Source: Bog-473 sp963756025 | Lineage (GTDB): Bacteria; Actinomycetota; Acidimicrobiia; Acidimicrobiales; RAAP-2 | Assembly: GCA_963756025.1 (NCBI GenBank) | Contig: CAVWMF010000008.1 | Span: 62,001-126,000, forward strand | DNA length: 64,000 bases | Direction of reading: 5' to 3' | Notes under the pieces: model-generated | Database searches by the model: none | Seen by the model: only the letters and a program-made list of their open reading frames with translations | What the model was told of the DNA's origin: nothing | Shown here: in pieces, positions 9,131-16,982 of the stretch | How positions within the stretch are numbered: position 1 is the first letter of the stretch | Layout: the number at the start of each line of letters is the position of its first letter | Program-made: the position numbers and the translations under genes

Positions 9131-10174
9131 GTGGAGTGGAGTCCGTCATTCGAGTGTCACGTCCGTCCCGACGGTGAGCACGAGTACAAGATCGGCCACC
9201 AGCTGATCGACGAGTTCTTGGAGTTCGTCGTGGGGCGGGCCCGTCCGAATACGGTGCGGGCTTATGCCCACGACCTGAGCGTCTTCTTCTCGGTGGTGAA
9301 GAAGGACCCCATCGATGTGAGGGCCAAGGACGTGATGTCCTTCGTCACCGCGCAACGACGTCCGCGTCCTGGTGCCGAGAACGTCGTGCGTATCGCCGAC
9401 GGCTCAGCCGGTCTTTCGGCTGCGACGATCAAGCGCCGGCTCGCAGCGGTCTCGAGTCTCTATGGCTATCTGATCACTCGCAACGATGTGGCGGTGACGG
9501 CCAACCCGGTGCCCCGGGGCATCGCCACGCGACGAAGTCGCTCGCAGGGCGGTCGCGGTCTTCCGCTGGTGCGCGGCGTGCGCCGGTTGCCCCGGATCCT
9601 CGACCCCGACGAGATCTGCGCGCTGATGGAAGCCCTGCGCACCGAGCGGGACCGGGCCATGACTCAGGCCATGGTGCTGGGCGGCCTGCGACGGTGCGAA
9701 GTACTCGGGCTGCGCCTGGGCGATCTGCGTCTCGGTGAGTGGCGGGTGTTGATCAGAGAAGGAAAGGGCGGCCACGAACGCCTGGTGCCGCTGTCGCCCA
9801 CGTTCTTCACCACGGTGGGGCGCTACATGGATCACGAGCGACCGGTCGAGACGACGAGCGACGCACTGTTCGTCGCGCTGAAAGGATCGCATCGCGGTCA
9901 ACCGCTTTCAGTGCCCGGTCTCGACCAGATCATGCGCGCCGCACGTGAGCGTGCCGGTCTCAGTCACGGCACCTGTCACGAGCTGCGCCACACCTGCTTC
10001 ACCCGACTGCGCGAGGCGGGCATGGCCATTGAAGCCATCCAGGCCCAAGCCGGACACCGCTCGATCACCTCTACTCGGGTCTATCTGCACCTCAGCGCCG
10101 ACTGGCTCGCTGACGAGTATCGCCGGGCCACAGAAGCGATCGAAGCCCAGGCGCTCGTGGGGGTGGCCCGATGA
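9131..10174 (+). CDS. Tyrosine recombinase A of element copy 1
   Basis: A 347-residue recombinase starting at GTG. The N-terminal SAM-like DNA-binding domain (about 20-110) includes RARPNTVRAYAHDLSVFFSV. The catalytic domain shows the first arginine in LGGLRRCEVLGLRLGDL, the HxLR box in CHELRHTCFTRLREAG, and GHRSITSTRVYLHL, which gives the second histidine and the nucleophilic tyrosine. All expected residues are present, so it should be active. Its last four bases overlap the start of the second recombinase (ATGA), so the two are made together. By eye it is about 90% identical to its homologue at 23003-24046. Confidence 0.93.
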   Translation: MEWSPSFECHVRPDGEHEYKIGHQLIDEFLEFVVGRARPNTVRAYAHDLSVFFSVVKKDPIDVRAKDVMSFVTAQRRPRPGAENVVRIADGSAGLSAATIKRRLAAVSSLYGYLITRNDVAVTANPVPRGIATRRSRSQGGRGLPLVRGVRRLPRILDPDEICALMEALRTERDRAMTQAMVLGGLRRCEVLGLRLGDLRLGEWRVLIREGKGGHERLVPLSPTFFTTVGRYMDHERPVETTSDALFVALKGSHRGQPLSVPGLDQIMRAARERAGLSHGTCHELRHTCFTRLREAGMAIEAIQAQAGHRSITSTRVYLHLSADWLADEYRRATEAIEAQALVGVAR

Positions 10175-11457
10175 ACGCGCTGGCGCAGTCACACCCCCTT
10201 CCGCCGCGCCGCCCGGGCGGTGGGACGCCCGAAGTCACCTGGGCCCAGATTGACGCCAAGGCGCCGGTCATGGTTGCCACCATGACCTCCTACCTGGACC
10301 AACTCGAGGTATCAGCCCGTCCGGCCACCGTGGCCGAGGTCGAGCTGGCGCTGCGATTCTTCGCCCATCGGGTGACCGAGGCCGACCCCAAATGCGTCTC
10401 GGTGGCGCGCATCGAACGAGCCCACATCGAGGACTACAAGCTCTGGCTCAAGGCGCGTCGGGGCAGAACCGGCAAGCCCTTGGCGACCATGACCATCCGG
10501 CACCGGCTGAGCAATGTGCGCACGTTCTTCGAACGGATCATGGAGTGGGACTACGACGACGCTCCGGCCCGGCTGTTCATCTACATGAGCGACTTCCCGG
10601 CCCTCGACGAGCCGCTGCCCCGCTTCTTGGACGATCCGACCGCAGCTAAGTTCATGGCCACCCTGGCGCAGGATCCCAACCTGCGCCGTCGTCTCATGGT
10701 CGAACTGTTGGCTCGCACCGGCATGCGCGTCGGTGAGCTCGCCGGACTCGAAGACGACGCCATGGTGCGCAAGGGCGACGGCCACCGTCTGCGCATCCCC
10801 ATCGGCAAACTGCACAACGACCGCTACGTTCCTTTGCTCCCCATGCTGGTCGACCTGATCAGCGAGTACAAGGCCCTGCGCGGACGATCACGCTCTGGTT
10901 ATCTGCTCGAACGCGACGACGGTCAAGCCTTCGACCGGCGCACGGTGCACCGCTACGTGGCCACGATCGCCAAGCGCGCGAATATCGGCCACGTACATCC
11001 CCACCAATTGCGTCACACACTCGCCACGCAGTCGATCAACCGGGGCATGAGCCTCGAAGCGATCGCCGCGTTGCTCGGACACCGCTCCATGGACATGACG
11101 CTCCTCTATGCCCGGATCTCCGACGACACAGTCGCCGAGGCGTACTTCAAGGTGACCGAAGCGGTCGAGGCCCAGTACTACGGACTCTCCGGTGCGACCC
11201 CCAGTCAAGACGCACTCTCGAGCGCCAAGCAGCCCGTCAGCGACCATCGTCGGCTGCTCGCCAACGGTCACTGCACCAGACCCGCCCTTCTCGGCTGCGC
11301 CTTCGAGAGCGTCTGCGAACGGTGCGGATTCTTCGAGACCGGCCCGCAGTTCGTCACCATCTTGAAGCGTCAACGCAAACACGCCGACCAGCGCGGTCAG
11401 AGCGATCGCAGTCAGCTCTACGGCCACCTCATTGAGGGAGTCGCCGAGGCCCTGTGA
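10171..11457 (+). CDS. Tyrosine recombinase B of element copy 1, with C-terminal cysteine motif
   Basis: A 428-residue recombinase whose catalytic residues are visible in ARTGMRVGELAGLEDD, HPHQLRHTLATQSINRG and LGHRSMDMTLLYARI. After the catalytic domain come about 90 extra residues with NGHCTRP and CERCGFFETGPQF, a likely metal-binding tail similar to that of Tn554 TnpB-type proteins. It is coupled to recombinase A by ATGA. The end lies 34 bases inside the right terminal repeat. The A and B proteins clearly differ in sequence, so they are a fixed heterologous pair rather than a recent duplication. Confidence 0.92.
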   Translation: MNALAQSHPLPPRRPGGGTPEVTWAQIDAKAPVMVATMTSYLDQLEVSARPATVAEVELALRFFAHRVTEADPKCVSVARIERAHIEDYKLWLKARRGRTGKPLATMTIRHRLSNVRTFFERIMEWDYDDAPARLFIYMSDFPALDEPLPRFLDDPTAAKFMATLAQDPNLRRRLMVELLARTGMRVGELAGLEDDAMVRKGDGHRLRIPIGKLHNDRYVPLLPMLVDLISEYKALRGRSRSGYLLERDDGQAFDRRTVHRYVATIAKRANIGHVHPHQLRHTLATQSINRGMSLEAIAALLGHRSMDMTLLYARISDDTVAEAYFKVTEAVEAQYYGLSGATPSQDALSSAKQPVSDHRRLLANGHCTRPALLGCAFESVCERCGFFETGPQFVTILKRQRKHADQRGQSDRSQLYGHLIEGVAEAL

Positions 11458-11490
11458 GTGTGCTTCCATAGAGGAGAACCCAGGACCAAC

Positions 11491-11506
11491 GGATCACCTG
11501 TATAAC
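11491..11506 (-). repeat. Right terminal repeat of element copy 1
   Basis: Inverted copy of GTTATACAGGTGATCC. Read inwards it is preceded by CGGC, unlike the left end, which is preceded by GCCG. The same asymmetry is kept in copy 2. Confidence 0.85.
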
Positions 11507-11583
11507 GCCGGTACGGAGCGCGGCCACCCTCCCTTCACTATTCGAAAATGCCGCTTAGCAAAGGGGCGACCTTGGTATAAATG

Positions 11584-12039
11584 TCAACGATGAGGCACTT
11601 TCACCACCTTCACCGGTCCCGCCATGATCAGAACCCATGCCATACCCGACACAGAGCATCTCTGATCGGAAGCCTTCGGGACAAAATCGCTTGGAGCCAC
11701 GCCACCCCCAAATGCAAGAACTGTTCCCGGTCTCGCGATTTCTCGGCCACTCGGCCCGATCAACGCGTGCGTTCGCGCTCTAACTCGGAAGCCTTTCGGC
11801 CACTCCATGGGGATTTCAGATTTGCCGAGCCATGCGCAAGCACCTTGCTTCGATACTGAGACGTGGAGTGTCCCCTGAAAGCGCGCCGCCAAGCTTGGAC
11901 CAGACGTCCAACCGTCAGACGGTAGAGCGAGGAATCGATCGCCTGACGCTGCATTCACACTCGACAACGGAGCAAGGGCCAGCAGGCCAGCCATGACTGA
12001 TGTAGTCGCAGCCAATTGCACCCGACGGATACAAGTCAT
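11584..12039 (-). CDS. Small secreted protein of unknown function
   Basis: A 151-residue protein starting at the ATG at 12039, chosen because it is followed directly by a signal peptide (RRVQLAATTSVMAGLLALAP, cleavage near SVNAASG). The mature part has GACAWLG, then WPKGFRVRARTHALIGPSG and VLAFGGGV, a pattern also seen in small actinobacterial lipoproteins with a C-x-W-L...WPxGY motif. No lipobox is seen here. It lies downstream of the frameshifted sigma operon on the same strand, 34 bases after its partner gene ends, so it may be the third gene of that operon. Confidence 0.6.
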   Translation of the reverse strand: MTCIRRVQLAATTSVMAGLLALAPLSSVNAASGDRFLALPSDGWTSGPSLAARFQGTLHVSVSKQGACAWLGKSEIPMEWPKGFRVRARTHALIGPSGREIARPGTVLAFGGGVAPSDFVPKASDQRCSVSGMAWVLIMAGPVKVVKVPHR

Positions 12040-12073
12040 CCTGCATCTCTCAGAAGGCAATTGAGTCTGGCCC

Positions 12074-13177
12074 TCAGCGTTCAACTGCGGGCGGTGTGAG
12101 GCCACCGGAGAACCCTGGCGGAGGGGTGTCGATCACCGCTGGGCTGCTCGTTGGGTCGAGCCATTGCATTGTCACCTTGTTTTCGGGAGCGGGCCGACCC
12201 TGCGTGAACGATGACCACAGCGACATTTCGATCGGCAGATAGGGCAGGTCGTTCAGTCCACGCGCTTCAAGGATCGCTCCGGTCGTGGGCGACAGGATCA
12301 CCTCCGTGGATTGACCCGTCTCGTTGGTGGCGGCAAAACCCATACCGTTGCCTGCTGACCGTGTCGCCTGATCCCCAAGCGACGAAATCCCTGGCATGTC
12401 TGCCATTGATCTCAGCAGCGCCGAACGAAACTGCGCTGTTGCTCCAATAGTCGGCCCGACCAGGAGATACACCGCCCGTTCAAATCCTGGATTGCCTCCC
12501 GACGCCCCTGATGCGACAGTGTCAAGCGCGGCAATGCCGGTCGTTCCGGTCTCAAGTTCCTTGGCCAGGGTCGGCGGGTCAGTAGGAAGGCTCGAGACAT
12601 CGATCGCCCCGAGGGCTCCTCCGTCTCCACTTACGCATATGGGTGAGTCGTTGACGTCGGGCTGCACGGCAAGGTCTGCCGCCTCCCAAGCTTGCTGATC
12701 GACGGTCGAGGCGAATCGCGGGGTTCCGAAAGTTGCCTCCATACAGGTCCGATCAGTGGAAACCCAGACGCCAAAAGTAACGGGGACGGTTGCCGCCGAA
12801 TCAGGGGCCTGCGTCCCACCACTCGCGAAGAGGGAAATATCAACGGAAGCACCGTACGTCGAATGCAACCATTTGCCTGTACCGAGCACCGGAGGCGGCT
12901 GATCGCCAGCAACCTGGGCGAGGCGGTCGAGTGCGGCTGCAGACGACGGCGTTAAGGGTGATGGGGCGACCTGGAAGACCACGAACGCGACCACCACTGC
13001 GGCGATGGCGATGATCGATATCGACACGGCGATGCCTCTCCGTCGGCTCCTGTGGGTTGCATGAGTCACGGGATCGACGCGGGACCAGATCCAGTTTGCC
13101 TCCTTGGAGTGCGCCGACGGAATCCCGCTGAGTGCAGGATCAGCCTCGCGGACGAGAGAATCGACATCAGTTGTCAT
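12074..13177 (-). CDS. Single-pass membrane protein paired with the frameshifted sigma factor
   Basis: A 367-residue protein starting at MTTDVDSLVREADPAL. It has a soluble N-terminal part of about 60 residues, a transmembrane segment (GIAVSISIIAIAAVVVAFVV) and an extracytoplasmic domain of about 280 residues. The layout matches the CU044_5270-type proteins found beside ECF sigma factors in actinobacteria. An apparent 559-residue fusion with the sigma factor arises only from a one-base frameshift in the sigma gene; in the ancestral frame the sigma stop overlaps this ATG (ATGA at 13174-13177). It probably works with that sigma factor in envelope signalling. Confidence 0.72.
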   Translation of the reverse strand: MTTDVDSLVREADPALSGIPSAHSKEANWIWSRVDPVTHATHRSRRRGIAVSISIIAIAAVVVAFVVFQVAPSPLTPSSAAALDRLAQVAGDQPPPVLGTGKWLHSTYGASVDISLFASGGTQAPDSAATVPVTFGVWVSTDRTCMEATFGTPRFASTVDQQAWEAADLAVQPDVNDSPICVSGDGGALGAIDVSSLPTDPPTLAKELETGTTGIAALDTVASGASGGNPGFERAVYLLVGPTIGATAQFRSALLRSMADMPGISSLGDQATRSAGNGMGFAATNETGQSTEVILSPTTGAILEARGLNDLPYLPIEMSLWSSFTQGRPAPENKVTMQWLDPTSSPAVIDTPPPGFSGGLTPPAVER

Positions 13178-13753
13178 GTGGAACTCCCTAAATCGAAGTG
13201 AAGGTGAGCGAGGTCGGACATCTCGGCAGGGTCGACAATGCGGAAGCGCTCCGCTAGCCGCTTCCTCAGCGCGATGCAGACGGATGCGGACCGCGTTTTC
13301 CGAACAGCCGAGGACCTCTGCCGCTTCTCGCTGTGTCAGGTTCTCCCAGAGCACCAACCGAACCGCCTCACGATCTCGCCGGGGGAGATTGTTGACTGCC
13401 TGCGCTACTTGTTGGTGAAGGTCGTACTCTTGGGATGCTGCTGGCGGGCGCTCTTGGTTCAGACGGTGCAGCAGGCGCACCCTGCGTGACTCTGTCCGTT
13501 GGTGGCGAGCAATGACATTGCGAGCGACGCCATACAGCCATAGGGAATCCTCGGGCGGCATCGGAACATCATCGATTCGGCGCCAGACCGTGAGAAAGAT
13601 ATCGGCGACGATGTCATCAACCAACGAACGATCATGAGGCAGGGCTCGGACGGCGAAGGCGTACATCTTGGTGAAGCTTGCTTCGTACAGTGCCCGAAAT
13701 CGCGCCCTCTGATCGGCTATTCCGGTAGCGGTGGGACGCGAGTTTGGTTCCAC
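13174..13753 (-). pseudogene. ECF sigma factor with a 3' frameshift
   Basis: The first 160 or so residues are a normal ECF sigma factor: region 2 around RSLVDDIVADIFLTVWRRID, and region 4 around LPRRDREAVRLVLWENLTQ with a helix-turn-helix ending NAVRIRLHRA. Near 13267 the frame slips by one base. The neighbouring frame continues sensibly as LRKRLAERFRIVDPAEM and ends in a TGA that overlaps the next ATG, exactly as in an intact sigma operon. A single missing base explains it. It may be a real mutation or a sequencing error. The usable DNA-binding helix is largely upstream of the slip, so function could survive. Confidence 0.75.
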
Positions 13754-13988
13754 CCCTAGCTCATCTCCGGCATCAGGCCCGACATTTCATATTTTTAACC
13801 GAGATTGTTCATAACTGAAAGACGAACCTGAATGGGAGCTCTCACGCGGCCGATCGTGGTGCCGAGTCCAGGGTCTCCCCCCATGTGCCGGAAGGTGGAG
13901 CGTGAGGCACTTCGGGGAAGATTCCCTTGGGTAACCTCCTGGTGCTGGAGAGGGGAACTGCTTGCCCTATGCCGGACATAAGTAGTAG
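13754..13988. promoter_or_regulatory. Divergent promoter region between two ECF sigma operons
   Basis: This 235-base gap separates two sigma genes transcribed away from each other. For the rightward gene, GGGGAAC at 13953-13959 resembles the -35 element (GGAAC) of ECF promoters, but the expected -10 match is weak. No clear site is seen for the leftward gene. Confidence 0.25.
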
Positions 13989-14615
13989 GTGAGACCCGAC
14001 TTGGCCGAGTTGTCGGACGGAGAACTCTGGCAACGGGCATCAGATCGCAATGGTGCTGCCTTCGGCGAACTGTTCGACCGACACTCGACGGCTGTCTATA
14101 ACCACTGCTTTCGCCGGACAGGGTCATGGGACGCAGCGCAGGACCTAACCAGCGTGGTCTTTCTGGAAGCGTGGCGGAAGCGAAAGGATGTGCGTCTCCA
14201 TGACGACTCGATTCTCCCATGGCTGCTCGCCGTCTCGAACAACGTCGCCCGCAACGCCAACCGATCAATCCGCCGCCGCCGTCGACTTCTGGCAAAGCTT
14301 CCGCCACCGGCGGCGCTGTCCAACGGCGAAGATGAACTCGACCAAAGGATCGATGACGAGAAGGTAATGGCGTCGATCATCGCCAAACTCGCCGGACTTA
14401 GGGTTGAAGAGCAAGAGGTTGTCGCACTGTGTGACTGGGCAAATACCAGCTACGCAGAGGCAGCCACCGCACTCGGGATACCCATCGGTACTGTGCGCTC
14501 GCGCCTGTCCCGTGCACACGACAAGCTCCGGTCACTCATTGAAGACGGTCAGCGCCCAGACGCCGTAACTACCGCAAGCTCACTCGCAACAAAGGAAACC
14601 AATGCCCCTTCTTGA
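13989..14615 (+). CDS. ECF-type RNA polymerase sigma factor
   Basis: A 208-residue group 4 sigma factor from a GTG start. It shows the region 1/2 start LSDGELWQRASDRNGAAFGE and the region 2 core RTGSWDAAQDLTSVVFLEAW, then LPWLLAVSNNVARNANRS. Region 4 is VEEQEVVALCDWANTSYAEA with the helix GTVRSRLSRAHDKL. No good ribosome site precedes the GTG. The gene overlaps its membrane partner by 14 bases, implying coupled expression. It is distinct in sequence from the other two sigma factors here, so the three probably serve different regulons. Confidence 0.9.
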   Translation: MRPDLAELSDGELWQRASDRNGAAFGELFDRHSTAVYNHCFRRTGSWDAAQDLTSVVFLEAWRKRKDVRLHDDSILPWLLAVSNNVARNANRSIRRRRRLLAKLPPPAALSNGEDELDQRIDDEKVMASIIAKLAGLRVEEQEVVALCDWANTSYAEAATALGIPIGTVRSRLSRAHDKLRSLIEDGQRPDAVTTASSLATKETNAPS

Positions 14616-15141
14616 CCAGCTCCCACCGGTACGGCATATGCCAGCCGCCCGACACCACGCCGCTCGTCGTCAGTTGGTCGACGTAGCGAACGGCAGCACG
14701 GGCCTTGGATGGCGCTTCGGTCGTGGGGTAACGCTGAGCGTGGCGATCGGACTTGCGGTGGCGGGCGGAGCGAGTGCAACCGCCTTCCTTCACGCGCAGG
14801 TGCCGCTGAATAGCCGCCTCGCCGATGTCAATAAGAGCAGTGTCCCTGGTGTGCAGCGTGATCGACTTGAGGTTGCGACTCGCCTGGCGGAACTCGGTCC
14901 TGGCGGTGCAAGAGCGGACGAAGCTACAAAGGAAGGCGCAGGCATTACCGGGATTGCTGTGGTGGGTAACGGCATCGAAGTGACGGTGTCATCCGACGCG
15001 GTTCTAGAGGCCACTAAGGCTGTGATCCAGAATGAACTCGCCGCCATTGTCGCTCAATCGCCGAACCTTGCCAACTTTGGCAAAGTGACATACACCGTTG
15101 AAACACCCTCGTTAAAGGATCAGTCGACCTCAGGCGGATAG
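14602..15141 (+). CDS. Membrane-anchored partner of the third sigma factor
   Basis: A 179-residue protein with a basic N-terminus of about 45 residues, a transmembrane segment (VTLSVAIGLAVAGGASATAF, about 44-63) and an outside domain of about 115 residues that is rich in Ala and Val and lacks cysteines. It overlaps the end of the sigma gene. As with the other two pairs the arrangement suggests a sigma-linked membrane regulator, but no anti-sigma signature is visible. Function is unknown. Confidence 0.7.
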   Translation: MPLLDQLPPVRHMPAARHHAARRQLVDVANGSTGLGWRFGRGVTLSVAIGLAVAGGASATAFLHAQVPLNSRLADVNKSSVPGVQRDRLEVATRLAELGPGGARADEATKEGAGITGIAVVGNGIEVTVSSDAVLEATKAVIQNELAAIVAQSPNLANFGKVTYTVETPSLKDQSTSGG

Positions 15142-15186
15142 TTCGCCGGTTCGGCGACATAGTTTCAGGTCTGGCAATCTAGCAAT

Positions 15187-15588
15187 GTGACGATCAACGG
15201 TTGGCGCTTTCCGTTTGAGCCAAGGCCGTGGAGTGACATTTTGCGAGATGCAAAGGCCATGGCGATCAATCACGAGGAGTTCGGCTATCTCGTTGAGGTC
15301 GTCGCAAGCGTTATCGAGACCGAATCGACCGAGGTACTGGCTGGTTTGACCTCTATGCACGACATCATCGTCACAAGCACGCCTATCCCGGATGCCCCGC
15401 TCGACGTTGTCGCCGTGCGCGCTCCTGGCTTCCTTCAGCCACCCGAGACGGGCCAGGTCCTTGTCGAGCACCTTGCCGTATCCGGCCACAATGATCGGAT
15501 TCAACGTCCAGCCACGGAAGCTGTCCCCCTGTTTTGGCGGTTCATAATCGAGAAGTTTGGTATTCAACCGGTACATCGACCCGATTGA
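15187..15588 (+). CDS. Hypothetical small acidic protein
   Basis: A 133-residue protein from GTG. It is acidic and well composed, with SDILRDAKAMAINHEEFGYL near the N-terminus, PIPDAPLDVVAVRAPG in the middle and a hydrophobic-aromatic C-terminus (EAVPLFWRFIIEKFGIQP). No domain is recognised. A reading frame on the opposite strand (15130-15738) is similarly long but its composition is poor. The final residues could be affected by the nearby end of the repeat-protein gene. Confidence 0.55.
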   Translation: MTINGWRFPFEPRPWSDILRDAKAMAINHEEFGYLVEVVASVIETESTEVLAGLTSMHDIIVTSTPIPDAPLDVVAVRAPGFLQPPETGQVLVEHLAVSGHNDRIQRPATEAVPLFWRFIIEKFGIQPVHRPD

Positions 15589-15634
15589 GTGGGGTACCCC
15601 AGTTGCCCGTTTTGGGCACAGGCCTCCCAGGATG

Positions 15635-16912
15635 TCAACCAGCGACACCACTTCCATAGTACGGCGCATTGCCGAACGCGAATATGCCACCATCTGCGCC
15701 CATGAACCAGTACCCTCCCCCCGAAGGTGTCCCGGCAAAGCTGACGATCGGTTGATTCAAGTGAATGCCACCTGTACTCCCAAAGAATGGCGCATTGAAG
15801 GAGAAGACTCCTCCGTCTGATGCAGCGAGCCAATACCCGCCCGTTTGTGCATCGACGGCCATTCCTACGACGGGTCGGTTGAGGTGCATTGCTCCCATTG
15901 AACCTTGGAACTGTGCATCTCCGAACGCAAAGACTCCTCCATCGGCGGCGACAAGGTAGTAGCCCTTGTTGTCAGGCGTTGGTGCCATCCCGACGATCGG
16001 CGAATTCAGATGCAGCGCTCCGGTCGATCCGTAGAATCCTGCGTTGCCATAGCTAAAGACCCCACCATCTGATGCGACCAGCCAATAGCCGTCTGCGGAT
16101 GACGTTGCTGCCATCGCGACGATCGGCTTGTTGAGGCGGAGTGCGCCCGCTGAGCCAAAGAACGGTGTCAATCCTCCGATGGAAAAGACACCGCCGTCGG
16201 CTGTGGCAATCCAGAATCCTTCGGTATCACCAAAGACACTCGTTGGACCCCGGGCCATTCCGACGACCGGTGCATTGAGTTCGGTGTTGGACAAGCTGTC
16301 GACAGTGTTGAACGGGCTCCCTCCCATCACCACGCCGCCCGGACTCGCATAGCCTTGGTACAGACCGGACTGCGAGAGGATCGTGTAGCTGGTTCCCGCA
16401 GCATTCGCCAGCATGTTCACATACGACAGTTGGGGGAAGGGGTTGGCAGCTACGCCGGAAGCACCCAGACATTCGGGCGTTTTTACTTCGGTCGGATTCG
16501 GACTGAGGGTGTGGACAACTCCTTGACCATCAGTCCATGTGAACGACACGGAATACGTTGCGTTTCCCATCGTCGACTCCATCATGGCCAAGGGTACGGA
16601 CTCACCGGAGTGGAACTGACTGGCTTGGACCACTTGGTGGCGAGAGGTAATAGCCGTGGGATCGGTTGAACCCACGAAAGACCCATCAACGGTCTCTGTT
16701 CCGGTCAGGTTCCCGTTGGGAGCGCCGTAGACGGTCACCACGATCCCCCCGCCGAAGGCGTCGGTGCCAGGTGTTGCGCACCCCGTCGTTACGACTGCGT
16801 ACTCAGGAGACGTACTCGCCTCGGCCCCACTCGATGTGGCTACAACGCCAACAATGCCAAAGATCAGTGCTCCCGATAAGGAAGAGCACACCGACCGCCG
16901 AATCCTGCCCAT
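15635..16912 (-). CDS. Secreted repeat protein (propeller-like VASDGG repeats)
   Basis: A 425-residue exported protein. I placed the start at ATG 16912 because it opens a clear signal peptide (SSLSGALIFGIVGVVATS, cleavage near AEAS); the frame is open upstream but reads as a shadow of the neighbouring gene. After a 120-residue N-terminal domain come about six repeats of 40-45 residues of the type GYWLVASDGGVFSYGNAGFY. Each has a GYW/GYY strand, a DGG turn and an FGSTG turn, which suggests a beta-propeller or beta-solenoid. Such proteins are widespread in Acidimicrobiia and are taken to be cell-surface or secreted; their ligand is unknown. It is one of four paralogues in 12 kb. Confidence 0.85.
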   Translation of the reverse strand: MGRIRRSVCSSLSGALIFGIVGVVATSSGAEASTSPEYAVVTTGCATPGTDAFGGGIVVTVYGAPNGNLTGTETVDGSFVGSTDPTAITSRHQVVQASQFHSGESVPLAMMESTMGNATYSVSFTWTDGQGVVHTLSPNPTEVKTPECLGASGVAANPFPQLSYVNMLANAAGTSYTILSQSGLYQGYASPGGVVMGGSPFNTVDSLSNTELNAPVVGMARGPTSVFGDTEGFWIATADGGVFSIGGLTPFFGSAGALRLNKPIVAMAATSSADGYWLVASDGGVFSYGNAGFYGSTGALHLNSPIVGMAPTPDNKGYYLVAADGGVFAFGDAQFQGSMGAMHLNRPVVGMAVDAQTGGYWLAASDGGVFSFNAPFFGSTGGIHLNQPIVSFAGTPSGGGYWFMGADGGIFAFGNAPYYGSGVAG

Positions 16913-16982
16913 GTCTGCCCTTCTTCGGTCAGCGCGCCCGACGAGATACGTCAGACCGCGCGAACGTGATAGTTGAGAGTCT

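Larger units (their letters stand above)
9052..11511 (+). mobile_element. Twin tyrosine-recombinase element, copy 1
   Basis: A 2.46-kb unit bounded by inverted copies of GTTATACAGGTGATCC (9056-9071 and, inverted, 11491-11506). The left end is preceded by GCCG and the right end by CGGC when each is read inwards. It contains only two overlapping tyrosine recombinase genes. A second copy with the same ends lies inverted at 21667-24125. Possible 3-bp flanks TAC are seen on both sides of this copy but not clearly at the other. Two recombinases with terminal repeats recall Tn554-type and recombinase-in-trio (RIT) elements, but a third recombinase or accessory gene is absent. Confidence 0.85.

Noticed and set aside
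12074..13753. A 559-residue fused sigma-factor/membrane protein
   Set aside because: The sigma C-terminus and stop are intact in the neighbouring frame and overlap the downstream ATG, so a one-base slip explains the fusion.
15130..15738. A 202-residue leftward protein
   Set aside because: It overlaps a better-composed rightward frame (15187-15588) and has Arg-rich, low-complexity composition.
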